Origin: Pseudomonas pharyngis
Lineage (GTDB): Bacteria; Pseudomonadota; Gammaproteobacteria; Pseudomonadales; Pseudomonadaceae
Assembly: GCF_021602345.1 (NCBI RefSeq)
Contig: NZ_BQID01000010.1
Coordinates: forward strand, 186,001-250,000
DNA length: 64,000 bases
Direction: 5' to 3'
Shown here: positions 27,316 to 35,912 of the stretch, piece after piece
Layout: every line of letters begins with the position of its first letter
Position numbering within the stretch: the first letter of the stretch is position 1
The notes under the pieces: model-generated
Seen by the model: the letters and a program-made list of their open reading frames with translations, nothing else
The model's database searches: none
What the model was told of the DNA's origin: nothing
Program-made: the position numbers and the translations under genes

Positions 27316-28467
27316 ATGACGGCCCACGCCGACCTTTCGCCGACCCTTCAACTCGCCATCGACCTGATCCGCCGTCCGTCCGTGACGCCGGTCGACGCCG
27401 ATTGCCAGAAGCAGATGATGCAGCGCCTGGGCGATGCCGGTTTCCAGCTGGAACCGATGCGCATCGAAGATGTGGATAACTTCTGGGCGACTCACGGCAA
27501 AGACGAAGGCCCGGTGCTGTGCTTCGCTGGCCACACCGACGTGGTACCAACCGGCCCGGTGACGGCCTGGCAGATCGACCCGTTCAACGCAGTGATCGAC
27601 GAGCACGGCATGCTCTGCGGCCGTGGCGCGGCGGACATGAAAGGCAGCCTGGCTTCGATGACAGTCGCCGCCGAGCGCTTCGTCGCCGACTACCCGGATC
27701 ACAAGGGCAAGGTCGCGTTCCTGATCACCAGCGACGAAGAAGGCCCGGCGCATCACGGCACCAAGGCTGTGGTCGAGCGTCTGGCAGCCCGTAACGAGCG
27801 TCTGGACTGGTGCATCGTCGGCGAACCGTCGAGCACCACGCTGGTGGGCGACGTGGTGAAGAACGGTCGTCGCGGCTCCCTCGGCGCCAAACTGACCGTG
27901 CGCGGTGTCCAGGGCCACGTCGCCTATCCGCATCTGGCGAAGAACCCGATCCACCTCGCTGCCCCGGCTCTGGCCGAGCTGGCAGCCGAGCATTGGGATC
28001 ACGGCAACGACTTCTTCCCGCCGACCAGTTTCCAGATTTCCAACGTCAACTCCGGCACCGGCGCGACCAACGTGATTCCGGGCGATCTGGTGGCGGTGTT
28101 CAACTTCCGCTTCTCCACCGAGTCGACCGTTGAAGGGCTGCAGAAACGCGTCGCCGACATCCTCGACAAGCACGGCCTGGACTGGCACATCGACTGGGCG
28201 CTGTCCGGTCTGCCATTCCTCACCGAGCCGGGTGCGCTGCTCGACGCGGTGTCGTCGAGCATCAAGGACATCACTGGCCGCGAGACCAAGGCGTCCACCA
28301 GCGGCGGCACCTCCGACGGTCGTTTCATCGCGACCATGGGTACGCAGGTTGTTGAGCTGGGTCCGGTCAACGCAACCATCCACCAGGTCAACGAGCGCGT
28401 GCTGGCGGCCGATCTCGACGTGCTGACCGAGATCTACTACCAGACCCTGATCAAGTTGCTCGTCTGA
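27316..28467 (+). CDS. dapE: Succinyl-diaminopimelate desuccinylase
   Basis: DapE is a di-zinc M20-family hydrolase that removes succinate from N-succinyl-L,L-DAP. The 383-residue enzyme has the metal motifs [25 protein letters not shown] and [12 protein letters not shown], and the dimerisation domain in the middle. The stop overlaps the rlmA start by one base (TGATG). With dapC and dapD it is the third lysine-pathway gene of the window. Confidence 0.96.
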   Translation: MTAHADLSPTLQLAIDLIRRPSVTPVDADCQKQMMQRLGDAGFQLEPMRIEDVDNFWATHGKDEGPVLCFAGHTDVVPTGPVTAWQIDPFNAVIDEHGMLCGRGAADMKGSLASMTVAAERFVADYPDHKGKVAFLITSDEEGPAHHGTKAVVERLAARNERLDWCIVGEPSSTTLVGDVVKNGRRGSLGAKLTVRGVQGHVAYPHLAKNPIHLAAPALAELAAEHWDHGNDFFPPTSFQISNVNSGTGATNVIPGDLVAVFNFRFSTESTVEGLQKRVADILDKHGLDWHIDWALSGLPFLTEPGALLDAVSSSIKDITGRETKASTSGGTSDGRFIATMGTQVVELGPVNATIHQVNERVLAADLDVLTEIYYQTLIKLLV

Positions 28468-29276
28468 TGCTCGCGTGCCCGATCTGCAGTGAACCGCTAA
28501 ACGCGGTGGACAACGGCGTGGTCTGCCCCGCCGGCCACCGCTTTGACCGTGCGCGCCAGGGTTACCTCAACCTGCTGCCGGTGCAGCACAAGAACAGCCG
28601 CGATCCCGGTGACAATCAGGCGATGGTCGAGGCCCGCCGCGACTTTCTGAACGCCGGGCATTACGCGCCGGTGGCCAAGCGTCTGGCGGAGCTGGCGGCG
28701 AGTTATGCGCCGGCGCGCTGGGTCGATATCGGTTGTGGCGAGGGTTACTACACCGCGCAGATCGCCGAGGCTTTGCCCGACGCCGACGGTTACGCGCTGG
28801 ACATCTCGAAGGAAGCGGTCAAACGCGCCTGCAAACGCAATCCGGCACTGACCTGGTTGATCGCCAGCATGGCCCGGGTGCCACTGGCCTCCGGCAGTTG
28901 CCAGTTTCTGGCCAGTGTATTCAGTCCGTTGGACTGGGAAGAAGCCAAGCGCCTGCTCAGCGTCGGCGGCGGTCTGATGAAAGTCGGCCCGACCAGCGGC
29001 CATCTGATGGAACTGCGCGAACGCCTGTACGACGAAGTGCGCGAATACACCGACGACAAGCACTTGGCCCTGGTGCCGCAAGGCATGGCGCTGGCGCACA
29101 GTGAAACCCTGGAATTCAAACTGACGCTGGACAAGCCCGAGGATCGCGCCAACCTGCTGGCGATGACGCCCCACGGCTGGCGCGCCAGTGCCGAGCGCCG
29201 CGCGGCGGTCATCGAACAGACCGAGCCGTTCGTGACCACGGTCTCGATGCGCTACGATTATTTCGTTCTTCAATAA
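28467..29276 (+). CDS. rlmA: 23S rRNA (guanine-745-N1)-methyltransferase RlmA family
   Basis: The 269-residue protein has an N-terminal zinc site made by C4, C7, C20 and H24 (CPIC then CPAGH), followed by the RQGYLNLLPVQ segment and a Rossmann methyltransferase fold with the SAM motif WVDIGCGEGYYT. This is the RlmA pattern; members methylate N1 of G745 or G748 of 23S rRNA in hairpin 35. Which of the two bases is modified here cannot be told from sequence. Its ATG overlaps the dapE stop. Confidence 0.9.
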   Translation: MLACPICSEPLNAVDNGVVCPAGHRFDRARQGYLNLLPVQHKNSRDPGDNQAMVEARRDFLNAGHYAPVAKRLAELAASYAPARWVDIGCGEGYYTAQIAEALPDADGYALDISKEAVKRACKRNPALTWLIASMARVPLASGSCQFLASVFSPLDWEEAKRLLSVGGGLMKVGPTSGHLMELRERLYDEVREYTDDKHLALVPQGMALAHSETLEFKLTLDKPEDRANLLAMTPHGWRASAERRAAVIEQTEPFVTTVSMRYDYFVLQ

Positions 29277-29351
29277 CTTTTGGTCTCGGGCAACGACCCG
29301 GGGCCGGCTAAATCCGCGAATGGATTTTTCAGACCCGCAGTGAGGATATCC

Positions 29352-29729
29352 ATGCGCCAACCGGACATCGAGATTTACCTGAAAGACGCCGACGTCGACC
29401 ACAAGGCCATTTCCGCCTGGCTGGGCGCCGCCCTCGGCCCGTGCAGCGACTGGGTACAGAAAGGTCAGACGTACAAGTGCAAGGCCGGCAACATCCCGGT
29501 GACCTGGCTGCCGAAAGCCGTGGGCAAGTGGAACAGCCTTTACCTGGAAAGCGATGCGACCCCTTGGGACGACGACATCGCCTGCGCCCGGGCAGCCTTT
29601 GCCGCGCTGAACGTCGAAGTGCGCTGCGCGCCGGGGACGTGGGTCGAGGATGAAGGTGAAGAGACGGCGGATCGCTGGATTCGGATCAGCGTCGATGGTG
29701 AAGAAGAAATCACCTGGAAAACTGCATAA
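29352..29729 (+). CDS. Conserved small protein of unknown function
   Basis: This 125-residue protein is soluble, acidic and rich in tryptophan (AISAWLGAALGPCSDW, VTWLPKAVGKWNSLYLES, GTWVEDEGEE, DRWIRIS). I recognise no catalytic motif, signal peptide or membrane segment. GTGAGGA stands a few bases before ATG 29352. It lies 75 bases after rlmA and could be co-transcribed. The codon pattern is typical of the neighbours, so I take it as a real gene. A REP repeat and a cold-shock gene follow. Confidence 0.75.
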   Translation: MRQPDIEIYLKDADVDHKAISAWLGAALGPCSDWVQKGQTYKCKAGNIPVTWLPKAVGKWNSLYLESDATPWDDDIACARAAFAALNVEVRCAPGTWVEDEGEETADRWIRISVDGEEEITWKTA

Positions 29730-29748
29730 CAAAGCCGTACACAAAACC

Positions 29749-29793
29749 TGTGGGAGCGGCGGTTCGACGCTTCGACTTGCCCGCTCCCACAGT
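29749..29793. repeat. REP pair downstream of the 125-residue gene
   Basis: CTGTGGGAGCGG and its exact inverse CCGCTCCCACAG flank a 21-base spacer, then TGTTTTTTCGG follows. This is a short, degenerate REPIN that probably doubles as a transcription terminator for the plus-strand gene and lies just beyond the cold-shock stop. Confidence 0.8.
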
Positions 29794-29821
29794 GTTTTTT
29801 CGGGGATCCGAAGAGTGCGGT

Positions 29822-30031
29822 TTACAACCCGACCACGTCTTCAGCCTGCAACCCCTTCTGCCCTTCCACCACCGCGTATTCAACCTGCTGACCCTCGGTC
29901 AGCGAACGGTGGCCTTCGCCACGGATCGCGCGATAGTGCACGAACACGTCCACCCCGTCTTCGCGCTGAATGAAGCCGTAGCCCTTGGCGTCGTTGAACC
30001 ACTTCACGTTGCCGGTTTCACGTGTTGCCAT
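29822..30031 (-). CDS. Cold-shock domain protein
   Basis: This 69-residue single cold-shock domain binds single-stranded RNA and DNA and acts as an RNA chaperone. RNP1 (KGYGFIQ) and RNP2 (VFVHY) are present, and length is that of the CspA/CapB family. AAGGAG lies nine bases before the ATG. A sigma-70 promoter and a leader of about 100 bases precede it, as is usual for cold-shock genes. Whether it is cold-induced or growth-phase-regulated cannot be decided from sequence. Confidence 0.95.
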   Translation of the reverse strand: MATRETGNVKWFNDAKGYGFIQREDGVDVFVHYRAIRGEGHRSLTEGQQVEYAVVEGQKGLQAEDVVGL

Positions 30032-30167
30032 CTGTTCATACTCCTTTTTTATTATTGAACAGGCTTTTCGCAGGAAAGCCTTTGAGGAACGTCAGCCTGC
30101 GTCCGACGTCCATAAAAGGGCCCCGGCGACAGATCGCCGAGTATATGACAGGCGGCAAAACTCTCAA
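30032..30167 (-). promoter_or_regulatory. Promoter and long leader of the cold-shock gene
   Basis: On the minus strand TTGAGA (30167-30162) and TATACT (30145-30140) are 16 bases apart, a strong sigma-70 promoter. The mRNA start should be near 30133, leaving an untranslated leader of about 100 bases with an AGGCTTT/AAAGCCT hairpin about 45-60 bases before the ATG. Such leaders act as thermosensors in cspA genes; that role here is inference. Confidence 0.6.
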
Positions 30168-30268
30168 CAGGAGATTACTTCGCCGCTTTTTTGCCGATTT
30201 TCGAGTAATCCGGCAAACTGTCGACCGCCCGAGCAAACGCTCGGTTTATCCACTCACGCAGAAGCCGT

Positions 30269-32773
30269 ATGACCCGTTCCCCGTTCCGCCGTCTTGTGTT
30301 TGGCACCTTGCGCCGACTGTTGTATCTCTGGGTTCGCTCCGAGACGATCAACCAGTCGTCGTTCACCCTCAACCTCGACCGCAGTCGTCCGGTGTTCTAC
30401 GTCCTGCAAAATCCATCGCTGACTGATCTGGCGGTGGTCGACACCGAGTGCACCAAGGCCGGCCTGCCGCGCCCGGTGCTGCCGGTGTCCGTGGGTTCGC
30501 TGATCGAACCGGCGGCGTTTTTCTACCTGACGCCGGACCCGGACTGGCTCGGTCGCCAGGACAAGCGCGGTGCACCGCCGACCCTGACCCGACTGGTCAG
30601 CGCCCTCAGCCAGAACGCTGCCGAAGACGCGCAGATCATTCCGGTCAGCGTGTTCTGGGGCCAGTCGCCGGACAGCGAAAACAGCCCGTGGAAACTGCTG
30701 TTCGCCGACAGCTGGGCCGTCACCGGGCGTCTGCGTCGCCTGCTGAGCATCATGATTCTGGGGCGCAAGACCCGCGTGCAATTCTCCGCACCGATCCACC
30801 TGCGCGAACTGATCGAACACAACAAGGGCCACGAGCGCACGGTGCGCATGGCCCAGCGGATCCTGCGGGTGCACTTCCGCAACCTCAAGGCTGCAGTGAT
30901 CGGTCCGGACATTTCCCACCGCCGCAACCTGGTCAAAGGCCTGCTCAACCAGCCGCTGGTCAAGCAAGCGATCCTCGACGAAGCCGAGCGCGAAAACATC
31001 TCCCCGGAAAAAGCCAAGGCCCAGGCCCTGCGCTACGGTAACGAGATCGCCTCGGACTACACCTACACCGCGATCCGTTTTCTGGAAGTGGTGCTGAGCT
31101 GGTTCTGGAACAAGATCTACGACGGGATCAAGGTCAACCACATCGAAGGCGTGCAGAAGGTCGCCCAGGGTCACGAAGTGATCTACGTGCCGTGCCACCG
31201 CAGCCACATCGACTATCTGCTGCTGTCGTACTTGCTGTTCCGCAATGGCCTGACCCCGCCGCACATCGCCGCCGGGATCAACCTCAACATGCCGGTGATC
31301 GGCAGCCTGCTGCGCCGTGGCGGCGCGTTCTTCATGCGCCGCACGTTCAAGGGCAATCCACTGTACACCTCGGTGTTCAACGAATACCTGCACACCCTGT
31401 TCACCAAAGGTTTCCCGGTCGAGTACTTCGTCGAGGGCGGTCGCTCGCGTACCGGGCGCATGCTGCAACCGAAAACCGGGATGCTCGCAATCACCATGCG
31501 CAGCTTCCTGCGTTCGTCGCGGATGCCGATCGTGTTTGTGCCGGTGTACATCGGTTATGAGCGCGTGCTCGAAGGCCGAACCTACCTCGGCGAGCTGCGT
31601 GGCGCGAGCAAGAAGAAAGAATCGATCTTCGACATCTTCAAAGTCATCGGCGCGCTAAAGCAGCGCTTCGGCCAAGTGGCGGTGAACTTTGGCGAGCCGA
31701 TCAAACTGGCGGAATTCCTCGACAGCGAACAGCCCGACTGGCGCCAGCAGGAACTCGGCCCGCAGTACAAGCCGGCGTGGCTCAACGAAACCACCAATCG
31801 CCTCGGCGAAAAAGTCGCGCAGCACCTGAACGAAGCGGCGGCGATCAACCCGGTCAACCTGGTGGCGCTGGCGCTGCTGTCGACCACCCGCCTGGCGCTG
31901 GATGATCGGGCCATGGCGCGGGTGCTGGATCTGTATCTGGCGCTGCTGCGCAAGGTGCCATACTCACCGCACACCACGTTGCCGGAAGGCGATGGCCGCG
32001 CGCTGATCGAGCACGTGAAGGACATGGATCTGCTGTCCGAGCAGAACGATGCGCTGGGCAAGATCCTTTATCTGGACGAGCAGAACGCCGTCCTGATGAC
32101 GTACTACCGCAACAACGTGCTGCACATCTTCGCCCTGCCGGCGCTGCTGGCGAGCTTCTTCCAGAGCACCTCGCGCATGAGCCGCGAACAGATACTGCGC
32201 TACACCCGCGCGCTGTATCCGTACCTGCAATCAGAGCTGTTCATTCGCTGGACCCTGGACGAACTGGATGCGGTGATCGATCAGTGGCTGGAAGCGTTCG
32301 TTGAACAAGGCCTGCTGCGTTTCGAGAAAGACGTGTACCTGCGCCCGGCACCGAGCTCGCGGCATTTCGTGCTGCTGACCCTGCTGTCGAAGAGCATCGC
32401 CCAAACCTTGCAACGCTTCTACATGACGGTTTCCCTGCTGCTCAACAGCGGCCAGAACAGCATCAGCGCCGAAGAGCTGGAAGACCTGTGCACGGTCATG
32501 GCCCAGCGCCTGTCGATCCTGCATGGCCTGAACGCACCGGAGTTCTTCGACAAGAGCCTGTTCCGCCACTTCATCCAGACCCTGCTCGACCTCGACGTAC
32601 TGCGTCGCGACGAAGCCGGCAAGTTGAGCTACCACGAACTGCTCGGCGAACTGGCCGAAGGCGCGGCCAAACGGGTGTTGCCGGCGGAGATTCGCTTGTC
32701 GATCCGTCAGGTGGCACTGCACCGCAGTGAAGATGCGGCCGATCAGCCCGCCGCCCCTGTGCAAAGCGACTAA
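30269..32773 (+). CDS. plsB: Glycerol-3-phosphate 1-O-acyltransferase
   Basis: PlsB acylates sn-1 of glycerol-3-phosphate, the first step of phospholipid synthesis, at the inner membrane. The 834-residue protein has the acyltransferase motifs in order: HRSHID (the HX4D catalytic motif, near residue 311), [21 protein letters not shown] and [11 protein letters not shown]. It lies near YbaY-like and DUF4197 genes as in other pseudomonads. The ribosome-binding site is weak (AGAAG). Confidence 0.96.
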   Translation: MTRSPFRRLVFGTLRRLLYLWVRSETINQSSFTLNLDRSRPVFYVLQNPSLTDLAVVDTECTKAGLPRPVLPVSVGSLIEPAAFFYLTPDPDWLGRQDKRGAPPTLTRLVSALSQNAAEDAQIIPVSVFWGQSPDSENSPWKLLFADSWAVTGRLRRLLSIMILGRKTRVQFSAPIHLRELIEHNKGHERTVRMAQRILRVHFRNLKAAVIGPDISHRRNLVKGLLNQPLVKQAILDEAERENISPEKAKAQALRYGNEIASDYTYTAIRFLEVVLSWFWNKIYDGIKVNHIEGVQKVAQGHEVIYVPCHRSHIDYLLLSYLLFRNGLTPPHIAAGINLNMPVIGSLLRRGGAFFMRRTFKGNPLYTSVFNEYLHTLFTKGFPVEYFVEGGRSRTGRMLQPKTGMLAITMRSFLRSSRMPIVFVPVYIGYERVLEGRTYLGELRGASKKKESIFDIFKVIGALKQRFGQVAVNFGEPIKLAEFLDSEQPDWRQQELGPQYKPAWLNETTNRLGEKVAQHLNEAAAINPVNLVALALLSTTRLALDDRAMARVLDLYLALLRKVPYSPHTTLPEGDGRALIEHVKDMDLLSEQNDALGKILYLDEQNAVLMTYYRNNVLHIFALPALLASFFQSTSRMSREQILRYTRALYPYLQSELFIRWTLDELDAVIDQWLEAFVEQGLLRFEKDVYLRPAPSSRHFVLLTLLSKSIAQTLQRFYMTVSLLLNSGQNSISAEELEDLCTVMAQRLSILHGLNAPEFFDKSLFRHFIQTLLDLDVLRRDEAGKLSYHELLGELAEGAAKRVLPAEIRLSIRQVALHRSEDAADQPAAPVQSD

Positions 32774-32782
32774 ATTCCTACA

Positions 32783-32805
32783 GGCGCCAGGCTTCTTCTG
32801 GCGCC
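32783..32805 (+). terminator. Hairpin after plsB
   Basis: An 8-bp stem (GGCGCCAG and CTGGCGCC) with loop GCTTCTT lies ten bases after plsB and before a short lipoprotein gene. No T tract follows, so it may only attenuate. Confidence 0.45.
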
Positions 32806-32824
32806 GTCGATACGGAGATCTCCG

Positions 32825-33223
32825 ATGAAAAAACTTTCCCTTCTTGCCGCCGCCACGCTGCTCAGCGCCTGCCAGTCGACCTCTCCGGCCGGCAAGGTCA
32901 GCCTCGACGGCGAAGTGTTCTACCTGCAACGCATCGCCCTGCCGCCCAGTGCGACCTTGAGCGTGAGCCTGCAGGACGTTTCGCTGGCCGACGCTCCGGC
33001 CGTGGTACTCGACGAACAGAAAGGCCCGGTCAAAGGCCAGGTGCCGCTGCCGTTCCACTTGAGCTACGATCCGGCCCAGGTCAAACCCGGCCACCGCTAC
33101 TCGGTCAGCGCGCGCATTGAAGTCAACGGCGAGCTGATGTTCATCACCACCGAAAACCATGCCGTGCAGCTTGATGGCAAGGATCCGCAGCCACTGAAGA
33201 TCCGCGTCGACTCGGCCCGTTAA
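32825..33223 (+). CDS. YbaY-family lipoprotein
   Basis: This 132-residue protein begins with a lipoprotein signal ending LLSAC (Cys16), so it is anchored in a membrane facing the periplasm. The rest matches the YbaY domain: a small beta-sandwich with motifs GEVFYLQRIALPP, VSLQDVSLADAPAVVL, GQVPLPFHLSYDP and ITTENHAV. No enzymatic residue is evident, and the family has no firm function. It sits between plsB and a DUF4197 gene. Confidence 0.85.
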   Translation: MKKLSLLAAATLLSACQSTSPAGKVSLDGEVFYLQRIALPPSATLSVSLQDVSLADAPAVVLDEQKGPVKGQVPLPFHLSYDPAQVKPGHRYSVSARIEVNGELMFITTENHAVQLDGKDPQPLKIRVDSAR

Positions 33224-33249
33224 CGCCCTTTTCAAACAAGGAAGCTTTC

Positions 33250-33939
33250 ATGCTCCGTCCTACCCTTCGCTTCGCCGGCCTGTGCGCGGGCCTGATGATC
33301 TCCGCCAACGCACTGGCCCTGTCCCTCAGCGACCTGTCGCAAGGCGACGCCACCGGTGGCCTCAAGGATGCCCTGACCCAGGGCGCGCAACTGGCCGTCA
33401 AACAACTCGGCACCCCGGGCGGTTTCAGCAACAACCCGGACGTGAAGATCGAACTGCCGGGCAAACTCGGGAAAGTCGCCGGCAAGATGAAAGCCTTCGG
33501 CATGGGCGCTCAAGTTGAAGAACTGGAAACCGCCATGAACAAGGCCGCGGAAACCGCCGTCACCCAGGCCCAGCCGATCCTCGTCGACGCCGTGAAGAAA
33601 ATGAGCGTGGAAGACGCCAAAGGCATCCTCAGCGGCGGCAACGACTCCGCTACTCAATACCTGGACAAATCCAGCCGCGAACAGATCCGCACCAAGTTCC
33701 TGCCGATCGTCAAACAGGCGACCGACAAGGTCGGCGTAGCCCAGAAATACAACGCCTTCGCCGGCCAGGCCGCAACCTTCGGCGTAGTGGATGCGAAGAG
33801 CGCCAACATCGAAAGCTACGTGACCGAACAAGCGCTCAACGGCCTGTTCGAAATGATCGGCAAACAGGAAGAAACCATCCGCAAGAACCCGGCCGCTGCG
33901 GCGACGAGTCTGGCGAAAAAAGTGTTCGGTACGCTCTAA
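33250..33939 (+). CDS. DUF4197 periplasmic protein
   Basis: The 229-residue protein has a Sec signal peptide (cleavage near residue 24, after ANALA) and a mostly helical body with the DUF4197 pattern (GLKDALTQGAQLAVKQLG, VKIELPGKLGKVAG, KKMSVEDAKGILSGG). It should be periplasmic. Function is unknown. Its stop overlaps the stop of the convergent Fic gene by four bases. Confidence 0.85.
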   Translation: MLRPTLRFAGLCAGLMISANALALSLSDLSQGDATGGLKDALTQGAQLAVKQLGTPGGFSNNPDVKIELPGKLGKVAGKMKAFGMGAQVEELETAMNKAAETAVTQAQPILVDAVKKMSVEDAKGILSGGNDSATQYLDKSSREQIRTKFLPIVKQATDKVGVAQKYNAFAGQAATFGVVDAKSANIESYVTEQALNGLFEMIGKQEETIRKNPAAAATSLAKKVFGTL

Positions 33940-35330
33940 ACCGGCACCACACGGGAGTGAATTTTCTCACTCCCGTTGTTCAATCCGTCGCCTGCAGACA
34001 CACGTAAAAAGTACACCCACTCGCGTCCCATTTTCTTCTTCTCGAAAACCTGCAGCTCAACCAACCCGCTCAACGCCGACACCGCTGTGTTGTAGGCACA
34101 ACCAAGATGCTCCTTGACGTTCCCCGCCGTGAACTCCTTCGCCACCCCGCTCCTGGCCACCTGATAAATGGCCCGCTGCCGCTCTGTCAGCCGATCAAAA
34201 AAGCCCGAACAGGTCAACCAGCGCTCGAAGCCTTCGCTGTACGCCACACTCTTGCGGTACACATCGGTAAAACCCTCCACCGCCCGCAAAATCACGGAAC
34301 ACTGAAACTCGATGAAGTACGTCAGGTCGAGCTCATCAGCCTCGCTGTGCAAATACGACCGCCCGTACTTTACCGGCGCGTTGCGCAGCAAAAGACTGAT
34401 CGCGATATAGCGGAACGCCGAAAACTCATGCTTGAACATGAACCAGTAAAACAGCGCCCTGGCGACCCGCCCGTTGCCATCGCGAAAGGGATGTTCATAG
34501 CCCAGGGCAAAGTGCAGCGTGATCGCCTTGATCAGCGGATGCAGGTAGTTTTTTTGCCGAGGTGAACCCTGTGGTTGATTGATCCACTGCGAGAGCAAAT
34601 CCAGTCGCCTCACCAATCCGACCGCAGGCGGTGGCGAGTGCACGGTATTTCCTTCGCCGTCCTGCACCACCACTTCATCGTTCGTCCTGAAAAGTCCGGG
34701 GTCGTACTGCTCGTCATCAATACCCTCGACACCGACTCGATGGATTGACGCAATCAACTCCACGCTCAAAGGCTCGAAACGTTTTTCCCAGGCGAAATTC
34801 ATCATCCGGAAATTACCCATCACCATCCGCTCATCCGGCGTCCGGGGCTGACGCCATTGCTTGAGCATGTCCTTGGCAACGCGGGTAGTGGTCGCGGCGC
34901 CTTCCAGCTGACTGCTGCTGATCGCCTCATCCTCGATCAGATCGTTAAGCAAATAACTGAAATGCGCCCGCTCGCCTATCTGGCTGGTCATGTACTCCAG
35001 CGACGCCGTCGTGGTTTGCCGATCAACCACTGAAAGGGCCTTCTGCGCGGTTGGCGTCGGCACAAACTTTCCCCACTGCGCCGGCTCCCCCAAAGGCAGA
35101 AGATGAATGTACTGAGCGGCCCGCGCCTTCTTGACCAACGCCCAACACAAACGCGAATCCAGCCCGCTGGCCCAGCGATACCGCAAATCCTCAAAAGGCA
35201 GATACCGCCCCCGATCATCCAGCGGCTTGAGCAACGCAAGATAGTCCGCCAGACGCTGCTTGTGAGGCGCGCGCATCAACAACTCAAAGACCGGATCGGC
35301 CCGACCTTTCAATACCGGCGGTTTCTTCAT
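33936..35330 (-). CDS. Fic-domain protein, class II, with C-terminal winged helix
   Basis: Fic proteins usually transfer AMP (or another part of a nucleotide) to a hydroxyl of a target protein. The 464-residue protein has the Fic motif HPFRDGNGR (His280) and, upstream, the autoinhibitory motif SSQLEG (S139, E143), whose glutamate blocks ATP in the class II arrangement. The C-terminal third (about 390-450) looks like a winged-helix domain. I start at ATG 35330; a TTG precedes it directly. The gene stands alone, with no antitoxin-like partner, so autoregulation rather than a toxin-antitoxin role is likely. The target is unknown. Confidence 0.88.
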   Translation of the reverse strand: MKKPPVLKGRADPVFELLMRAPHKQRLADYLALLKPLDDRGRYLPFEDLRYRWASGLDSRLCWALVKKARAAQYIHLLPLGEPAQWGKFVPTPTAQKALSVVDRQTTTASLEYMTSQIGERAHFSYLLNDLIEDEAISSSQLEGAATTTRVAKDMLKQWRQPRTPDERMVMGNFRMMNFAWEKRFEPLSVELIASIHRVGVEGIDDEQYDPGLFRTNDEVVVQDGEGNTVHSPPPAVGLVRRLDLLSQWINQPQGSPRQKNYLHPLIKAITLHFALGYEHPFRDGNGRVARALFYWFMFKHEFSAFRYIAISLLLRNAPVKYGRSYLHSEADELDLTYFIEFQCSVILRAVEGFTDVYRKSVAYSEGFERWLTCSGFFDRLTERQRAIYQVARSGVAKEFTAGNVKEHLGCAYNTAVSALSGLVELQVFEKKKMGREWVYFLRVSAGDGLNNGSEKIHSRVVPV

Positions 35331-35484
35331 CAACGCTGCTCAACCAAGGCTGAAAAACAGCCTCGAGTACAGCACCGCCAACACAGCGACTCAATATCGG
35401 AGGCGTCTGAAAAAAACGTAGGAGACGGCGCAAGGTCCTACAAAGCTGCTTGCTCCCAAAAGAAAAGATCGGCCCACAGACCGC

Positions 35485-35510
35485 CATCGCTAGCAGGCTA
35501 GCTCCCACAG
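35485..35510. repeat. Single REP copy
   Basis: CATCGCTAGCAGGCTAGCTC followed by CCACAG matches the REP core (GAGCTAGCCTGCTAGC on the other strand). No inverted partner lies nearby, so it is a solo REP. Confidence 0.7.
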
Positions 35511-35580
35511 TTGACACGGGTTTCCTCAAAAATATGGCGTAGCCAAACCACTCAACACGATGAGCGTTAGCTCGAGTACC

Positions 35581-35900
35581 GCTTTTGACGTGCCGGCCCC
35601 TTCGGCCGGCTGAGTGGAGGGATTTATCCGGGGGTGGGAGCGCAGCGACCGTTTGGCGAAGCCAAACACATCGAGAGGAGGTGCAGCGAAGCAAACCGTA
35701 GGCGATGCCCCCGGATGAATCCCGGAGCGAAGGAACCCCGAGCCCCCGCGAGGGGCCGAACGCCGGGGCCCAGCCTTTTGGTTCCTTTTTGGCGTTTGAA
35801 AAAGGGACTCGCCGTAAGGGCGAAACCGCCAGCCGCAACACCCGCAGAAACGGATATTCACCCAAAACCCCAAGAGCATGGTCGGCCCAAAGGCCGCCAC
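35581..35900. repeat. Structured dispersed-repeat-like element
   Basis: This stretch is packed with inverted repeats: GTTTGGC/GCCAAAC with a three-base loop (35651-35667), GCCGGCC/GGCCGGC (about 35592-35610), GCCCC/GGGGC (about 35741-35756), and an outer pair, GGATTTATCCGGGGG (35620-35634) against CCCCCGGATGAATCC (35708-35722), 14 of 15 pairing. The nested layout would give a branched RNA or cruciform. I recall very similar sequences scattered in P. fluorescens genomes, but cannot verify copy number here. Confidence 0.6.
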
Positions 35901-35912
35901 GCTCAAACAGCC

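Larger units (their letters stand above)
35331..35912. other. 582-base non-coding region between fic and mexK
   Basis: I find no gene here. The region holds a single REP copy (35485-35510) and a compact repeat-like element at about 35581-35900 described separately. It has open frames on both strands, but their codon use and low-complexity arginine/proline-rich products do not look like protein. Confidence 0.7.

Noticed and set aside
33936-35330. Fic as a toxin of a toxin-antitoxin pair
   Set aside because: No small antitoxin gene lies next to it, and its own inhibitory motif explains control.
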